The notes beneath the pieces are model-generated. The model was not told where the DNA came from. It did no database searches and saw only the letters and a list, made by a program, of their open reading frames with translations. From NCBI GenBank assembly GCA_026705025.1, contig JAPPBN010000054.1, positions 54,780-118,779 on the forward strand: a stretch of DNA of 64,000 bases, read 5' to 3'. Below are positions 38,599 to 47,478 of the stretch, piece by piece. A program made the translations under genes and the position numbers. Each line of letters starts with the position of its first letter. The first letter of the stretch is position 1. This stretch comes from Bin125 sp026705025. Its GTDB lineage: Bacteria; Chloroflexota; Dehalococcoidia; Bin125.

Positions 38599-40242
38599 CT
38601 AGTCGGCCAGGACGGGCTCCTTGGCCTCGCTCTGGATGAAGCCGGGGTAGTCGGTGCTGGCGATCTCTTCGCAGCGCTCGCGGTAGACCCCCACGCCGCC
38701 GGCGTAGGGCATGAACACCCTGGGCTTGCCGGGGATGTTGGCGCCCAGGTACCACGAGTCGGCCAGCATGTACATCGTTTGCTCGGCGACATCGTTGACG
38801 TGCTGGACCCATTCGTCTTCAGCATCGGGAGTGACATCGACCGTGTCGACATCGCGCTCGCTGAGGTACTCGATGAAGTCAGACACCCACTCGACGTGCT
38901 GCTCGATCGAAACCGGCATGTTGCTCAGCACCGAGGGTGAGCCGGGGCCGGTGATCATGAACATGTTGGGGAACTCGGTCGTGGCGATCCCGAGGTAGGT
39001 CTTGGGTCCCTCGCTCCACTTGTCCTTCAGGGCGACGCCATTGCGCCCCTTGAAGTCGATGTTGAAGAATGTGCCGGTCATCGCGTCATAACCGGTGGCG
39101 AAGACGATGACGTCGAACTCGTACTCCTGGCCGTCGGCGGTGCGCAGACCGGTTGGAGTGATCTCCTCGATCGGGAAGTGTCGGATGTCGACCAGGTCGA
39201 CGTTGTCGCGGTTGTAGGTGTCGAAGTAGTTGGTGTCGATCAGCGCGCGCTTGGAACCGAACGGGTGATCGCGGGGGAGCAGTTTCTCTGCGGTTACCGG
39301 ATCCTTGACGATCTCTCGGATCTTGCTGCGGATGAACTCGGAGGCGGTGTCGTTGGCGCGGCGGTCAACTGCGATGTCTCCATAGGACTGGAACAGGAAG
39401 CGGAATCCGCCGACCTCCCAGAGTTCTTCAAACTTGGCCCGTCGTTCTTCATCGGAGACGTCGAGGGCCGATTCCTCGGTGAACTCGACGGGGAAGCCGG
39501 CGAAGGATTCCTTCGACTTCTGCATGATCTCGGTGTAGTTGGCCTTGACTTCCTTGAGGAATTCTTGGTCAACGTTCTCGTGCCTGGCCGGGATCGTGTA
39601 TTGCGGTGTGCGCTGGAACACGGTCAGGTGATCGGACTCGCGGGCGATCACCGGGATCGACTGGACGCCGCTGGAGCCGGTGCCGATCACGGCCACGCGC
39701 TTGCCTGCAAAGTCGACGCCCTCGTGCGGCCAGGCGCCGGTGTGGTGCCAGTCACCCTGGAACGAGTCGAGTCCCGGAATCTGCGGGATCTGCCCGGTTG
39801 AGATGCAGCCGATTGCGGTGACCACATACTTGGCCGAGACGCGGTCGCCCTGGTCTGTCTCGACATCCCAGAGGCCGGTGTCGTCGTTGAAGTGCGCCGC
39901 AGTCACGCTGGTATTGAACTGGATGCCGCTGCGCAGGTCGAAGCGGTCGGCGACGTGGTTGAGATACTCGAGGATCTCCGGCTGCTCGGGATACTTCCCG
40001 CTCCAGTTCCATTCCTGCAGCAGGTCGTCGTCGAAGGAGAAGCAGTAGATGTAGCTCTCCGAGTCGCAGCGCGCGCCGGGATAACGGTTCCAGAACCAGG
40101 TACCGCCGACGCCGCTGCCCCGCTCGTAGACCTGCGTCGTCATGCCGAGGTCGTCACGCAGCTTCTTCAGCATGTACATGCCGGCGAAACCGGCCCCGAT
40201 CACAACGACATCGACTTGCTCGGTTGCGGTGGTCTCTGACAT
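38599..40242 (-). CDS. Type I Baeyer-Villiger flavin monooxygenase
   Basis: FAD- and NADPH-dependent enzyme that inserts oxygen next to a ketone. The FAD Rossmann motif GAGFAG is at 16-21, the BVMO fingerprint F-x-G-x-x-x-H-x-x-x-W is exact at 161-171 (FQGDWHHTGAW), and the NADPH motif GTGSSG is at 187-192. The product is 547 residues from ATG 40242; the in-frame extension to 40305 is not family-like. Overall pattern (WFWNRYPGARCD, FATGYDAMTG) resembles cyclohexanone/phenylacetone monooxygenases. The esterase gene just upstream on the same strand could hydrolyse the ester it makes, a known ketone-degradation pairing. Confidence 0.93.
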   Translation of the reverse strand: MSETTATEQVDVVVIGAGFAGMYMLKKLRDDLGMTTQVYERGSGVGGTWFWNRYPGARCDSESYIYCFSFDDDLLQEWNWSGKYPEQPEILEYLNHVADRFDLRSGIQFNTSVTAAHFNDDTGLWDVETDQGDRVSAKYVVTAIGCISTGQIPQIPGLDSFQGDWHHTGAWPHEGVDFAGKRVAVIGTGSSGVQSIPVIARESDHLTVFQRTPQYTIPARHENVDQEFLKEVKANYTEIMQKSKESFAGFPVEFTEESALDVSDEERRAKFEELWEVGGFRFLFQSYGDIAVDRRANDTASEFIRSKIREIVKDPVTAEKLLPRDHPFGSKRALIDTNYFDTYNRDNVDLVDIRHFPIEEITPTGLRTADGQEYEFDVIVFATGYDAMTGTFFNIDFKGRNGVALKDKWSEGPKTYLGIATTEFPNMFMITGPGSPSVLSNMPVSIEQHVEWVSDFIEYLSERDVDTVDVTPDAEDEWVQHVNDVAEQTMYMLADSWYLGANIPGKPRVFMPYAGGVGVYRERCEEIASTDYPGFIQSEAKEPVLAD

Positions 40243-40364
40243 CTTCGTTCTTCTCTCCGACTGGGACGCATTGGCGCCCCGGGGCTCTGAATGACATCGT
40301 CGCAAGGCTCAGACGTGGGACCTGCAGACGATCGTTCCGATCAGCAGGATTCTACTACCTTCGA

Positions 40365-41318
40365 CTATCTGGCCGCTGCCATTTCTCTGACGACGACTGC
40401 GCGGATCGCCTTAACCACATGCTGGAAGCCGCGTTCGCTACCGGGCAGCATCAGCAAGGTGAAAAAGCCATGCATCTGACCCGGGTGCCGCTGGAAGTTG
40501 ACCGGGACTCCGGCCTCTTCGAGCCTGCGGGCATATTCCTCACCCTCGTCGCGCAAGACATCGTGTTCCGCGGTCAGCACCACTGCGGGCGCCAGCCCCG
40601 ACAGGTCCTCAGTCCGCAACGGCGACGCATCGGGCTCCGAGCGGCGTTCGGCGTCCGGCACGTAGTGATCCCAAAACCAGACCATCGCTTCTTTAGTCAG
40701 AAGCAATGCGTTCTCCGGGTCGACGTACGAGGCTCGGTCGAAGTCGGCGTCGGTGACCGGATAGATCAGGACTTGCAGCGCGATCTCGGGACCGCCCCGG
40801 TCGCGGGCTCGTCGAGCGACCACGGCCGACAGGTTGCCTCCGGCGCTGTCACCAGCGACGAACAAGGGTACGTCTCGGCCTGCGATGTCCTCGACGTGTT
40901 CGGCGACCCATTCCAACGCGGCGTAGCAGTCGTCGGCGGCTGTGGGATAGCGGTGTTCGGGAGCCAACCGATATTCGACGTTGACGACGGCGCAGGAAGT
41001 TCGCTCAGCCAGTTTGCGAGCCATGGTGTCGGTTTCGTCGATCGAGCCGAGCACCCACCCGCCACCGTGGTAGTAGACGATCACGCCGGGCGGAGTGTCG
41101 TTCGGGATCAACACGCGGAGACTGAACGAGCCGTCGTCCTGTTCGATGGTGTGTTCCTCTACGCGAGCCATTGGGGGCGCGGGACCGGCCATATCCGCGA
41201 TCGCGCTGAGGAACCCGCGGGCCTCCTCTGGCGACATTTCGTGCAGCGGCTTGGCGTCCGGGTCGGCGGCTTCGGCCATCGATTGAATGAACATGGTGGT
41301 GGCGGGGTCGAGTGCCAT
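40365..41318 (-). CDS. Alpha/beta hydrolase fold-3 esterase (HSL/Aes family)
   Basis: A 317-residue esterase. The oxyanion motif HGGGW is in IVYYHGGGWVLGS, the nucleophile Ser in GDSAGGNLS, the acid Asp in TAEHDVLRDEG and the His in GQMHGFFTL, with YRLAPEHRYPTAADD conserved before them. All are textbook family IV lipolytic enzyme motifs. ATG 41318 is used. It lies 122 bp upstream of the BVMO gene on the same strand, consistent with sequential oxidation of a ketone to an ester and ester hydrolysis. Confidence 0.92.
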   Translation of the reverse strand: MALDPATTMFIQSMAEAADPDAKPLHEMSPEEARGFLSAIADMAGPAPPMARVEEHTIEQDDGSFSLRVLIPNDTPPGVIVYYHGGGWVLGSIDETDTMARKLAERTSCAVVNVEYRLAPEHRYPTAADDCYAALEWVAEHVEDIAGRDVPLFVAGDSAGGNLSAVVARRARDRGGPEIALQVLIYPVTDADFDRASYVDPENALLLTKEAMVWFWDHYVPDAERRSEPDASPLRTEDLSGLAPAVVLTAEHDVLRDEGEEYARRLEEAGVPVNFQRHPGQMHGFFTLLMLPGSERGFQHVVKAIRAVVVREMAAAR

Positions 41319-41747
41319 GCGCAGCTCCTGATTTCGCTCGGCGCGTGTTGCTGATTTGCTTCGATAACGCTGCAAGGGTAATGGGAGACTGCGGTTTGAC
41401 GCAGAAGGGGAGCCAGGATCGAGCGATTCCTGGAGAATGCCGGGCCGGACAGGGCGGGGACAGCCGGGCAGCAGCTTGAAGCCGAGGTCGGCCACGAACA
41501 GGGCGACGTCGGGAACGACCAGCAGGGCGGCACAGGCTTTCTCAGTCTGGACGAACTCCTGCACCGGTCGCGGGAACGTCATGATTCGCGCGGGGCCATA
41601 GTTGGGCCGGGGATCGAGGTGGTACGGCGAGCGTATGAACATGCACGGGTGGGTTCTGGCCATGGTGGCTACGCGAGACCGTTCAGCGGAGATACCATCA
41701 GTCGAGTGCTGGCTTCCGGTAATCGCGCCGGTGAGAGCAGCTGAGCA
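41319..41747. other. Gene-poor divergent region, possible gene remnant on the minus strand
   Basis: The esterase frame stays open upstream to 42155. Part of it, from ATG 41663 on the minus strand, reads somewhat like protein (SPYHLDPRPNYGPARIMTFPRPVQEFV, ACAALLVVPDVALFVADLGFKLLPG) but matches nothing I know and lacks a ribosome site. It may be a decayed gene or chance. No RNA gene or terminator was recognised. Confidence 0.35.
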
Positions 41748-42236
41748 GTGTTGTACTCGGAGAAGGTGTTTGCCCAGCTTCGGTTCGCGATCGTTGTAGC
41801 TGTCATAGCGATTGCTTGCGTTGTGGGCGGCGTATGGCTGCTGTTGGTCGCCAACCAGGTGAGTGACGGTAGCCGCTTGCTCGCTGCCGGCACCCTGATG
41901 GCCGGGATTCTGCGCTTGTTCGCTGTCTTGCATGTCAGGGTTCAGAATGAAAGCCTGAACGCTCGGTTCGGGCCCTGGGGTCTCAATCTCCCGGCCGAGC
42001 AGATCGAATCCGTCCGTGCCGAGACGTATCGCTGGGGTTCCTACTACGGATGGGGAATGCGCTGGGGCATGGATGAAGGTCGCGCCAGCCGGGCGATGTC
42101 GGTGCCGTTTCTGCGCAGTGGAGTCATCGTGGAGACGAAAGAAGGCGGCCGTCACTACACCAACAGCCGGCGCCGCGTTGAACTTGCTGCGGCGGTCAAC
42201 CGGATCGTGGAAGGACCCGACGGCGCTGGAGCCTGA
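41748..42236 (+). CDS. Membrane protein with bacterial PH-like domain, unknown
   Basis: A 162-residue protein with two close membrane segments (FAIVVAVIAIACVVGGVWLLL and LLAAGTLMAGILRLFAVL). A soluble C-terminal half then has the strand pattern LNARFGPWGLNLPAEQIESVRAE, GVIVETKEGGRHYTNSRR and a final helix ELAAAVNRIVE, as in bacterial PH (bPH) domains of small membrane proteins. The start is GTG 41748 with a weak ribosome site. Function unknown. It is isolated between a divergent esterase and a toxin-antitoxin pair. Confidence 0.55.
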   Translation: MLYSEKVFAQLRFAIVVAVIAIACVVGGVWLLLVANQVSDGSRLLAAGTLMAGILRLFAVLHVRVQNESLNARFGPWGLNLPAEQIESVRAETYRWGSYYGWGMRWGMDEGRASRAMSVPFLRSGVIVETKEGGRHYTNSRRRVELAAAVNRIVEGPDGAGA

Positions 42237-42295
42237 GTTGACTCTTGTTCAGCGCAAAGGGACCACTACTAACGCCTGGGGTTGAAGGAACGGAT

Positions 42296-42622
42296 CTACT
42301 CCTGCAAAAGGCGATGCAAGAGCAACGTGCGCATATCGCGCCGACCGTCGGCTATGAGGTGCACAACGACTGTGCCCTCTGTCACTCTGTAGACGATTCG
42401 ATATGGCCGCACGGTCAGACTGCGATAGTCCGATAGGTTCGAGCCGGAGATGTCCCTCAGAGGCGCGCCACGCTCAGGGAACTCCGCCAGACCTTCGATC
42501 AGCGCGACTATCTGGTCGAGCACACGACGCGCTGCCAGAGGAGAATCATTCTGAGAGAGGTAATCGCCGATTCCTCGTAGATCAACTCTGGCGTTTTCGG
42601 TCAGCCGTACGCTGAACGGCAT
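42296..42622 (-). CDS. RelE/ParE-family toxin
   Basis: A 108-residue toxin with the ParE pattern: VRLTENARVDLRGIGDYLSQNDSPLAARRVLDQI, then FPERGAPLRDI, YRSLTVRPYRIVYRVTEGTVVVHLIADGRRD. Strand and helix order match the RelE/ParE fold; the ending DGRRD corresponds to the family's basic tail. Such toxins poison gyrase (ParE) or cut mRNA (RelE); the sequence favours ParE. ATG 42622 overlaps the antitoxin stop (TGATG). Confidence 0.9.
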   Translation of the reverse strand: MPFSVRLTENARVDLRGIGDYLSQNDSPLAARRVLDQIVALIEGLAEFPERGAPLRDISGSNLSDYRSLTVRPYRIVYRVTEGTVVVHLIADGRRDMRTLLLHRLLQE

Positions 42623-42888
42623 CAGTCGTCTTGCCAGCGCCGTCTCAGTTCTTCAAAAACCTCCGCTGCTGGTCTTGTCTTGCCTTCGCGAACCTGCTGT
42701 TCGCCGAGCGCGAGGATCTTTAGGAGGGCGAGCGTTTCCTGTTCCTGCTCGTAGCTCTCGTAGTCCACCAGCACAGCCTTGGCCTCGCCGTTCTGCGTGA
42801 TGATGTAGGGGCCTGGCTCATCCGCGATCGTCCGCATGATTTCGGCGGCGTTGGCCTTCAAGTAGCTGATCGGCTTGATCTTCGCCAT
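42622..42888 (-). CDS. Phd/YefM-type antitoxin
   Basis: An 88-residue antitoxin: ISYLKANAAEIMRTIADEPGPYIITQNGEAKAVLVDYESYEQEQE is the complete Phd/YefM N-terminal domain. The C-terminal helix (LGEQQVREGKTRPAAEVFEELRRR) would bind the toxin. It precedes and overlaps the ParE-like toxin by one base. A second, unrelated antitoxin-toxin pair lies at 37729-38480. Confidence 0.9.
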   Translation of the reverse strand: MAKIKPISYLKANAAEIMRTIADEPGPYIITQNGEAKAVLVDYESYEQEQETLALLKILALGEQQVREGKTRPAAEVFEELRRRWQDD

Positions 42889-42933
42889 GACTGAGTCCCT
42901 TGGTCCAAATACAGACTACACCTGGCCCAGTGG

Positions 42934-44646
42934 CTAGGCGTGCAACGCTTCGCCACGATGCAGCCTCGCCGCAGTTTCGTAGGTCTGGCCCATAGAGCGG
43001 ACCGTCGGCGCGTGCGCGGTGAGGAAGCGGCTGGCTCCGATAAGTACATCGTCGGCCTCGGGACGCCCATCGAATCGTTCGACCAGGCGCAACGCCGCGT
43101 CGTAGATCTGGAACGAGTGGAAGCCGGCGTCCTCGCGCAGCAGCGCGGTGCCCAGGGTCCGCACGACCTCGTCCCGATGACCACCGGCGAGCAGGTCGGC
43201 CACCGACTGTCCCGTCTCGTCGACCTGTTGTTGGCGGTCGAAATGATCGAGCACGTCGTCGGTTGAGGTTGAGCCGCCGTTCGGCTCGGGTCGCGGCTGG
43301 CGCGGCATGTTGAGGAAGCGTTCCAGGTAGACCGAAGCTGCGCCGTCGAGGATGCCGCGGGCCAGTTCGCGCGAAGGCGCGCGCTGCATCGCTCGGTCGA
43401 CCGCGTTCGTGTAAGTGAATGTGTGGTGGACGGTGTTCCAGTCGCCGAACTCGTTGGAGATGTGGAAGTGCATCGGGCGACGTGCGGCGGCGTAGGCGAC
43501 CGTGGCGCTGAGTTCCGTCAACGGTGCGCCGACGCGGGCAGCGTCGATGATCCTGCGCAGCGAACGGTCGGGCGGATCGTCAAGGATCGACTCCGCGACG
43601 GGTCGGTGTTCGTCCCAGGATTCGTTGCGCTCGCCGCCGACAGCCAACGCCTCGTCCAGCGCCTTGCCGGCCTCGTCCAGCAGCCGCGGCAGGTCGACCG
43701 GGTGTTGCCAGGCGGAGGTCTCCTCCATCCTCTGGGCGCCGGTGATGGTGGGAATGATCGAACTGAGCACGTCGGGCGCGGTGTCCCAACCGACCACGTC
43801 GAGCAGCTCGCAGGCCTTGTTGGCGAAGTCAAGTGTGTGTCCTACGTCCATGAAGGTGTGGTCGGTTGAAGCGGCGAAGAGCAGGTCGGCGAGCTGCGAC
43901 TCGTTTAGGCCAGCGACGGCGGCAGTCCGCAAACAACGCTCGGCCGCGTTGCGCGATCGCACCTCGGCGAAGCGGCGGAACCAGGTGCGGAACTGCTCGG
44001 GCCGATCCTCGTCCGTGTCCAGTGCGGCGATGTCGAAGTCGGGCGGCTGCCCTTCCACGCTGCGGGCGACGTGCACGACGCCGTGATAGAGGGCGCGCGG
44101 TCGGTCGTCTGCTGCAAGATTCGGCAGCACGTTGGCCATCGCGGTGAGGATCGAGAGTCCGCTGGACCATCCGGCGGCACGGTTCTTGACGCCAAAGCGT
44201 GCTGCTTCGGCGAGGACCAGGTCTTCCCGCCCGGCCTCGCACAGGCCGATCACCGATTTGGCGATGACCAGCCGCAGGTTCTGCTCAAGACCCTCTGAGA
44301 GTTTGCGCGTGCTGTGCGCTACGACTTCTTCCTCCTGCGGTTCTGGATCGAGCCAGACTGTGCCGTCTCGAATCTCGGCGCGGAAAGCGGCGACATCGTC
44401 GGCGAAGAGATCAAAGGCGCAGCCGCCTGAGAGGTCGAACTTGGCGTGGTGCCAGTGGCAGGTCAGGATGCCGTCGGCCACTGTCCCCTGGCTGAGCGGG
44501 AAGCCCATGTGCGGGCAACGATTGTCGACGGCGAAGACCTGTTCACGATGCCAGAACACGGCCGCCGTGCGTTGACCGGTCGAGACAACACGCACGCCAT
44601 CGCGCTGCAATTCGTCAAGCGAGCAAACTCGTACGGTGGCGTTCAT
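42934..44646 (-). CDS. Rieske ferredoxin domain fused to a large helical domain, unknown
   Basis: Residues 1-105 are a Rieske ferredoxin: ligands Cys44 and His46 in RCPHMGFPL, Cys63 and His66 in LTCHWHHAKF. The following ~460 residues are almost all helical and contain conserved-looking polar clusters (DHTFMDVGHTLDFANKA, AARRPMHFHISNEFGDWNTVHHTFTYTNAV) with many histidines that could bind a metal or heme. There is no mononuclear iron motif of ring-hydroxylating oxygenases. Weak resemblance to questin-oxidase-like helical proteins is possible but unproven. It diverges from the MetE-like gene 104 bp away. Confidence 0.75.
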   Translation of the reverse strand: MNATVRVCSLDELQRDGVRVVSTGQRTAAVFWHREQVFAVDNRCPHMGFPLSQGTVADGILTCHWHHAKFDLSGGCAFDLFADDVAAFRAEIRDGTVWLDPEPQEEEVVAHSTRKLSEGLEQNLRLVIAKSVIGLCEAGREDLVLAEAARFGVKNRAAGWSSGLSILTAMANVLPNLAADDRPRALYHGVVHVARSVEGQPPDFDIAALDTDEDRPEQFRTWFRRFAEVRSRNAAERCLRTAAVAGLNESQLADLLFAASTDHTFMDVGHTLDFANKACELLDVVGWDTAPDVLSSIIPTITGAQRMEETSAWQHPVDLPRLLDEAGKALDEALAVGGERNESWDEHRPVAESILDDPPDRSLRRIIDAARVGAPLTELSATVAYAAARRPMHFHISNEFGDWNTVHHTFTYTNAVDRAMQRAPSRELARGILDGAASVYLERFLNMPRQPRPEPNGGSTSTDDVLDHFDRQQQVDETGQSVADLLAGGHRDEVVRTLGTALLREDAGFHSFQIYDAALRLVERFDGRPEADDVLIGASRFLTAHAPTVRSMGQTYETAARLHRGEALHA

Positions 44647-44750
44647 GGCGGTCCTCCGGTCCTGACTTGAAGGCTATCGATGAGAACGTGATGATGTGTA
44701 CGCGGTCCAGTGCAAAACGATCCACGACCAGACGACTGAGGATCCTGGAA

Positions 44751-45785
44751 ATGGCGAGTACAACGACCTCAAACCGTCCGCGGGGCGTCCACCTGGTGGG
44801 CAGCGTGCCGCTGGCCAACAGCGAGGCAGTCTTCCGCGAAGTTTCCGCGAGAGTCGGAGACCGGCTACGGCGCCTGCCGGACGGCGAGACCGGGATCCGA
44901 ACCAACTGGATTCAGTGGCAGTTTCCGCTGTTGCTGGAGGTTCCCGAGTTTGAGTCGGCCGATGAGCCGGCTGGACCGTTTGGCGCACGGCTGCAGCTGC
45001 GCTCGGGCTCGATCGCTGCCGATGTTCAGTTTCCCGAACTCGGTTATCGCGCCGCTGCGGCGGAGTCGTACCAGGTGTTCTCGCGTTTGAAGCGTCAGGG
45101 TGTGATTGGGGAACAGGTCAGATTCCAGGTCTGCCTGCCGACGCCGCTGGCGGTGATTCACGTTCGATTTCTTCCTCGTTACCAGGAAGCCGTCGAACTG
45201 GCCTATGAGCGCCAGTTGCTCGAAGAGTTGGACGGGCTATTGGACATCATTCCGGCCGACGAGCTGGCGATTCAGTGGGACACGGCGGTGGAGTTCGCCA
45301 TTCTCGAAGGGCTGTTGCCGTCGTTCCTGGTCGACGCCGAACTGGAGATCGTGGAGCGACTGGTTCGGTTGGCCGAACACGTGCCGCCTGGCGTCGAGAC
45401 CGGCTTCCACCTCTGCTACGGGGATGTCGAGCATCAGCACTTCATCGAACCGGTCGACACAACGAAGCTGGTCGCCGTCGCCAACGGCGTGTGCGCTGGC
45501 GTCGAGCGATCGGTCGACTGGATGCACATGCCGGTTCCGCACGGTCGTAATGACGACGCCTACTTCGCGCCGTTGACCGAGCTGCAGTTACAGCCCGAAA
45601 CCGAGCTCTATCTCGGGCTTGTGCATCTGACCGATGGCGTCGATGGCACTGAGGCGCGTATCGCCGCCGCGCGGCGGGCGGTTCCCGAGTTTGGCGTGGC
45701 GACGGAGTGCGGCTTCGGCCGGCGTCCGGCGGAGACGATACCCGCGCTGCTCGACGTGCACGCGAGCGTCGCTGATCCCGCCTGA
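44751..45785 (+). CDS. MetE-like (cobalamin-independent methionine synthase/UROD fold) protein
   Basis: A single TIM-barrel protein of ~344 residues. GVHLVGSVPLANSEAVFREVSARVGDRLRRLPDGETG is the start of MetE-C-like proteins. Zinc ligands of MetE appear as GFHLCYGD (HxC) and ATECGFGRR (the third Cys), so zinc-activated thiol chemistry is likely. It lacks the N-terminal MetE domain and folate-binding extension, so the substrate is probably not methyl-folate plus homocysteine. ATG 44751 follows GGATCCTGGAA; GC-rich in-frame sequence to 44667 is not family-like. It heads a small plus-strand group. Confidence 0.75.
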   Translation: MASTTTSNRPRGVHLVGSVPLANSEAVFREVSARVGDRLRRLPDGETGIRTNWIQWQFPLLLEVPEFESADEPAGPFGARLQLRSGSIAADVQFPELGYRAAAAESYQVFSRLKRQGVIGEQVRFQVCLPTPLAVIHVRFLPRYQEAVELAYERQLLEELDGLLDIIPADELAIQWDTAVEFAILEGLLPSFLVDAELEIVERLVRLAEHVPPGVETGFHLCYGDVEHQHFIEPVDTTKLVAVANGVCAGVERSVDWMHMPVPHGRNDDAYFAPLTELQLQPETELYLGLVHLTDGVDGTEARIAAARRAVPEFGVATECGFGRRPAETIPALLDVHASVADPA

Positions 45786-45803
45786 CGGAGCGGAGCGTCG
45801 AGC

Positions 45804-46070
45804 ATGACTAAGCCAGAGTCGGGACTGTCACGCCCAATTCAACCGATGCCCGCGGCGGTCGAGCAGGCATTGGAGGAGCACGGTCTGGTTGCGGCTTACC
45901 AGGCGCGACCGCCGTACCAGCGCAACGACTACCTGGGCTGGATTAATCGGGCCAAACGACCGGAGACCAAGGAGCGCCGCCTGCGACAGATGCTGTCCGA
46001 ACTCGAACAGGGCGATGTCTATATGAAGATGGATTGGCGGATTGGTCGAACAGACATCGACGGCGATTGA
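45804..46070 (+). CDS. YdeI/OmpD-associated (OmdA) family protein
   Basis: An 88-residue protein. MPAAVEQALEEHGLVAAYQARPPYQRNDYLGWINRAKRPETKERRLRQMLSEL is the C-terminal OmdA/YdeI module, a short helical unit ending in the AK..ETK.RR motif. Full-length YdeI adds an N-terminal barrel domain, absent here. Members are linked to bacteriocin or stress resistance in a few species. It follows the MetE-like gene by 18 bp. Confidence 0.75.
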   Translation: MTKPESGLSRPIQPMPAAVEQALEEHGLVAAYQARPPYQRNDYLGWINRAKRPETKERRLRQMLSELEQGDVYMKMDWRIGRTDIDGD

Positions 46071-46131
46071 TGGCCCAAATCGGTAGATTTGGAATCAGAG
46101 CAAAGCGCACGCGCCGGCAAAGGGGGAGACC

Positions 46132-46509
46132 ATGCCGTTGCAACTCGATCACACCATCGTGCCGGCCTTCGACAAGGAACGGTCGGCCCGGTTCATCGCC
46201 CGGATCTTCGGACTCAGCTACGAGGGAACCTGGGGCCATTTCGCTCCGGTCAAGATCAACGAGACGCTGACGTTGGACTTCGACCACTCGGACGATCCCG
46301 GCTCGAATCACTACGCGTTCCTCGCCTCGGACGAGGAATTTGACGACATCCTGCAACGGGTCAAGGACGAAGGAATCGCGTTCGGCAGCGGTCCAGGATC
46401 ACGCCGTGACGGTCAAATCAATCACCGCCACCAGGGCCGCGGCTTCTACTTCGACTGCGATAACGGGCATGTGTGGGAAGTGATCACCCACACGTACATC
46501 ACTGATTAG
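46132..46509 (+). CDS. Glyoxalase/VOC superfamily protein
   Basis: A 125-residue VOC protein with GGGGGAGACC before ATG 46132. Potential metal ligands are His in LQLDHTIV, His in SNHYAFLA and Glu in HVWEVITH, the arrangement of metal-dependent vicinal-oxygen-chelate enzymes such as glyoxalases and extradiol dioxygenases. HRHQGRGFYFDCDNGHVWE is typical. Substrate unknown. It overlaps the 3' end of the converging enoyl-CoA hydratase gene by 11 bp. Confidence 0.8.
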   Translation: MPLQLDHTIVPAFDKERSARFIARIFGLSYEGTWGHFAPVKINETLTLDFDHSDDPGSNHYAFLASDEEFDDILQRVKDEGIAFGSGPGSRRDGQINHRHQGRGFYFDCDNGHVWEVITHTYITD

Positions 46510-47365
46510 GCGCGTCCTCATACCCCCGATCCCGCTCGCGCTTGAACGCGGCCCAACCTTGATCCTCCCGGATTCTCTGCCGTCCGGTTCCGACTGCGTC
46601 TTCGGCCTCGAGCAGATCTCGAAGCTGCTCATTCTCTCGATAGCGGACCGCGTCGATCAGACCCATCTGCTCATAGACCAGGTTGACGAGGCGCTTGTTG
46701 AGTCTGACCACCGAGGGCGGCAGCGATGCGAGCTTGGCAGCCAATTCGGTGGCTGCGTCTTCGAGTTGATCGTCGGGCACGACGCGGTTGACGAGGCCCA
46801 TCCGGAGGGCGTCCTGGGCCTCGATCACTTCGCCCAGCAGGAGCACTTCCTTGGCCTGCTTCTGACTGGCGAGGAATGGGGTGATCAACACGGGAATGCC
46901 GAAGCCGTGGCGGATCTGGATTTCTCCGAGCCGGGCGTTGTCCGAGGCGATGGTCAAGTCGCAGACGCCGGCCAGCTCGCAGCCTTGACCGACGGCGTGG
47001 CCCCGCACGGCGGCAACTGTCGGTTTCGGGAACGACCAGATTCGCATCAGCACGTCGAGCGAATCAGGTGCCGGTTCGTCGTCGGGATAGAGGGAAGCCC
47101 AGAGGTCGCCGCCGGCGGAGAAGGCCCGGCCGGCACCGGTCAGGATCACCGCGCGAACGTCGTCGTCCGCTTCCGCCTGGTCGAGGGCGGCGTCGAGCAG
47201 ACGCATGAGGTTGCGGTTGATCGCATTGAGGACGAGTGGACGGTTGAGCGTGATTCGCGTGACGCCGCCGGCGGATTCGTAGAGCACGTCGTCGGGCGAC
47301 GGCGGCGGGATGGGGATGCCGTCCGGCGTCTGTTTCCAGGTTGAGGTGTCCGCTTCGGTCGTCAT
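46499..47365 (-). CDS. Enoyl-CoA hydratase/isomerase (crotonase) family protein
   Basis: A 288-residue crotonase-fold protein. VTRITLNRPLVLNAINRNL, LTGAGRAFSAGGDLWASLYP (oxyanion-hole segment) and VRGHAVGQGCELAGVCDLTIASDNARLGEIQIRHG form the CoA-binding core. The second catalytic Glu of hydratases is represented in GEIQIRHG. ATG 47365 gives the usual N-terminus with a ~30-residue extension. It may act with the CoA-transferases of the window in beta-oxidation-like degradation. Exact reaction open (hydratase, isomerase, dehalogenase or lyase). Confidence 0.88.
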   Translation of the reverse strand: MTTEADTSTWKQTPDGIPIPPPSPDDVLYESAGGVTRITLNRPLVLNAINRNLMRLLDAALDQAEADDDVRAVILTGAGRAFSAGGDLWASLYPDDEPAPDSLDVLMRIWSFPKPTVAAVRGHAVGQGCELAGVCDLTIASDNARLGEIQIRHGFGIPVLITPFLASQKQAKEVLLLGEVIEAQDALRMGLVNRVVPDDQLEDAATELAAKLASLPPSVVRLNKRLVNLVYEQMGLIDAVRYRENEQLRDLLEAEDAVGTGRQRIREDQGWAAFKRERDRGYEDAPNQ

Positions 47366-47478
47366 ACTGCCGCCTCCATCGTCGGGCGGAACGGTATCAC
47401 GCCCTCCGACTCCACAGCAGCTGGCGCTCTCGTAGACTCCGTTTCGACAATCAACCATCTGGAGCAGGCAGGTCCCTC

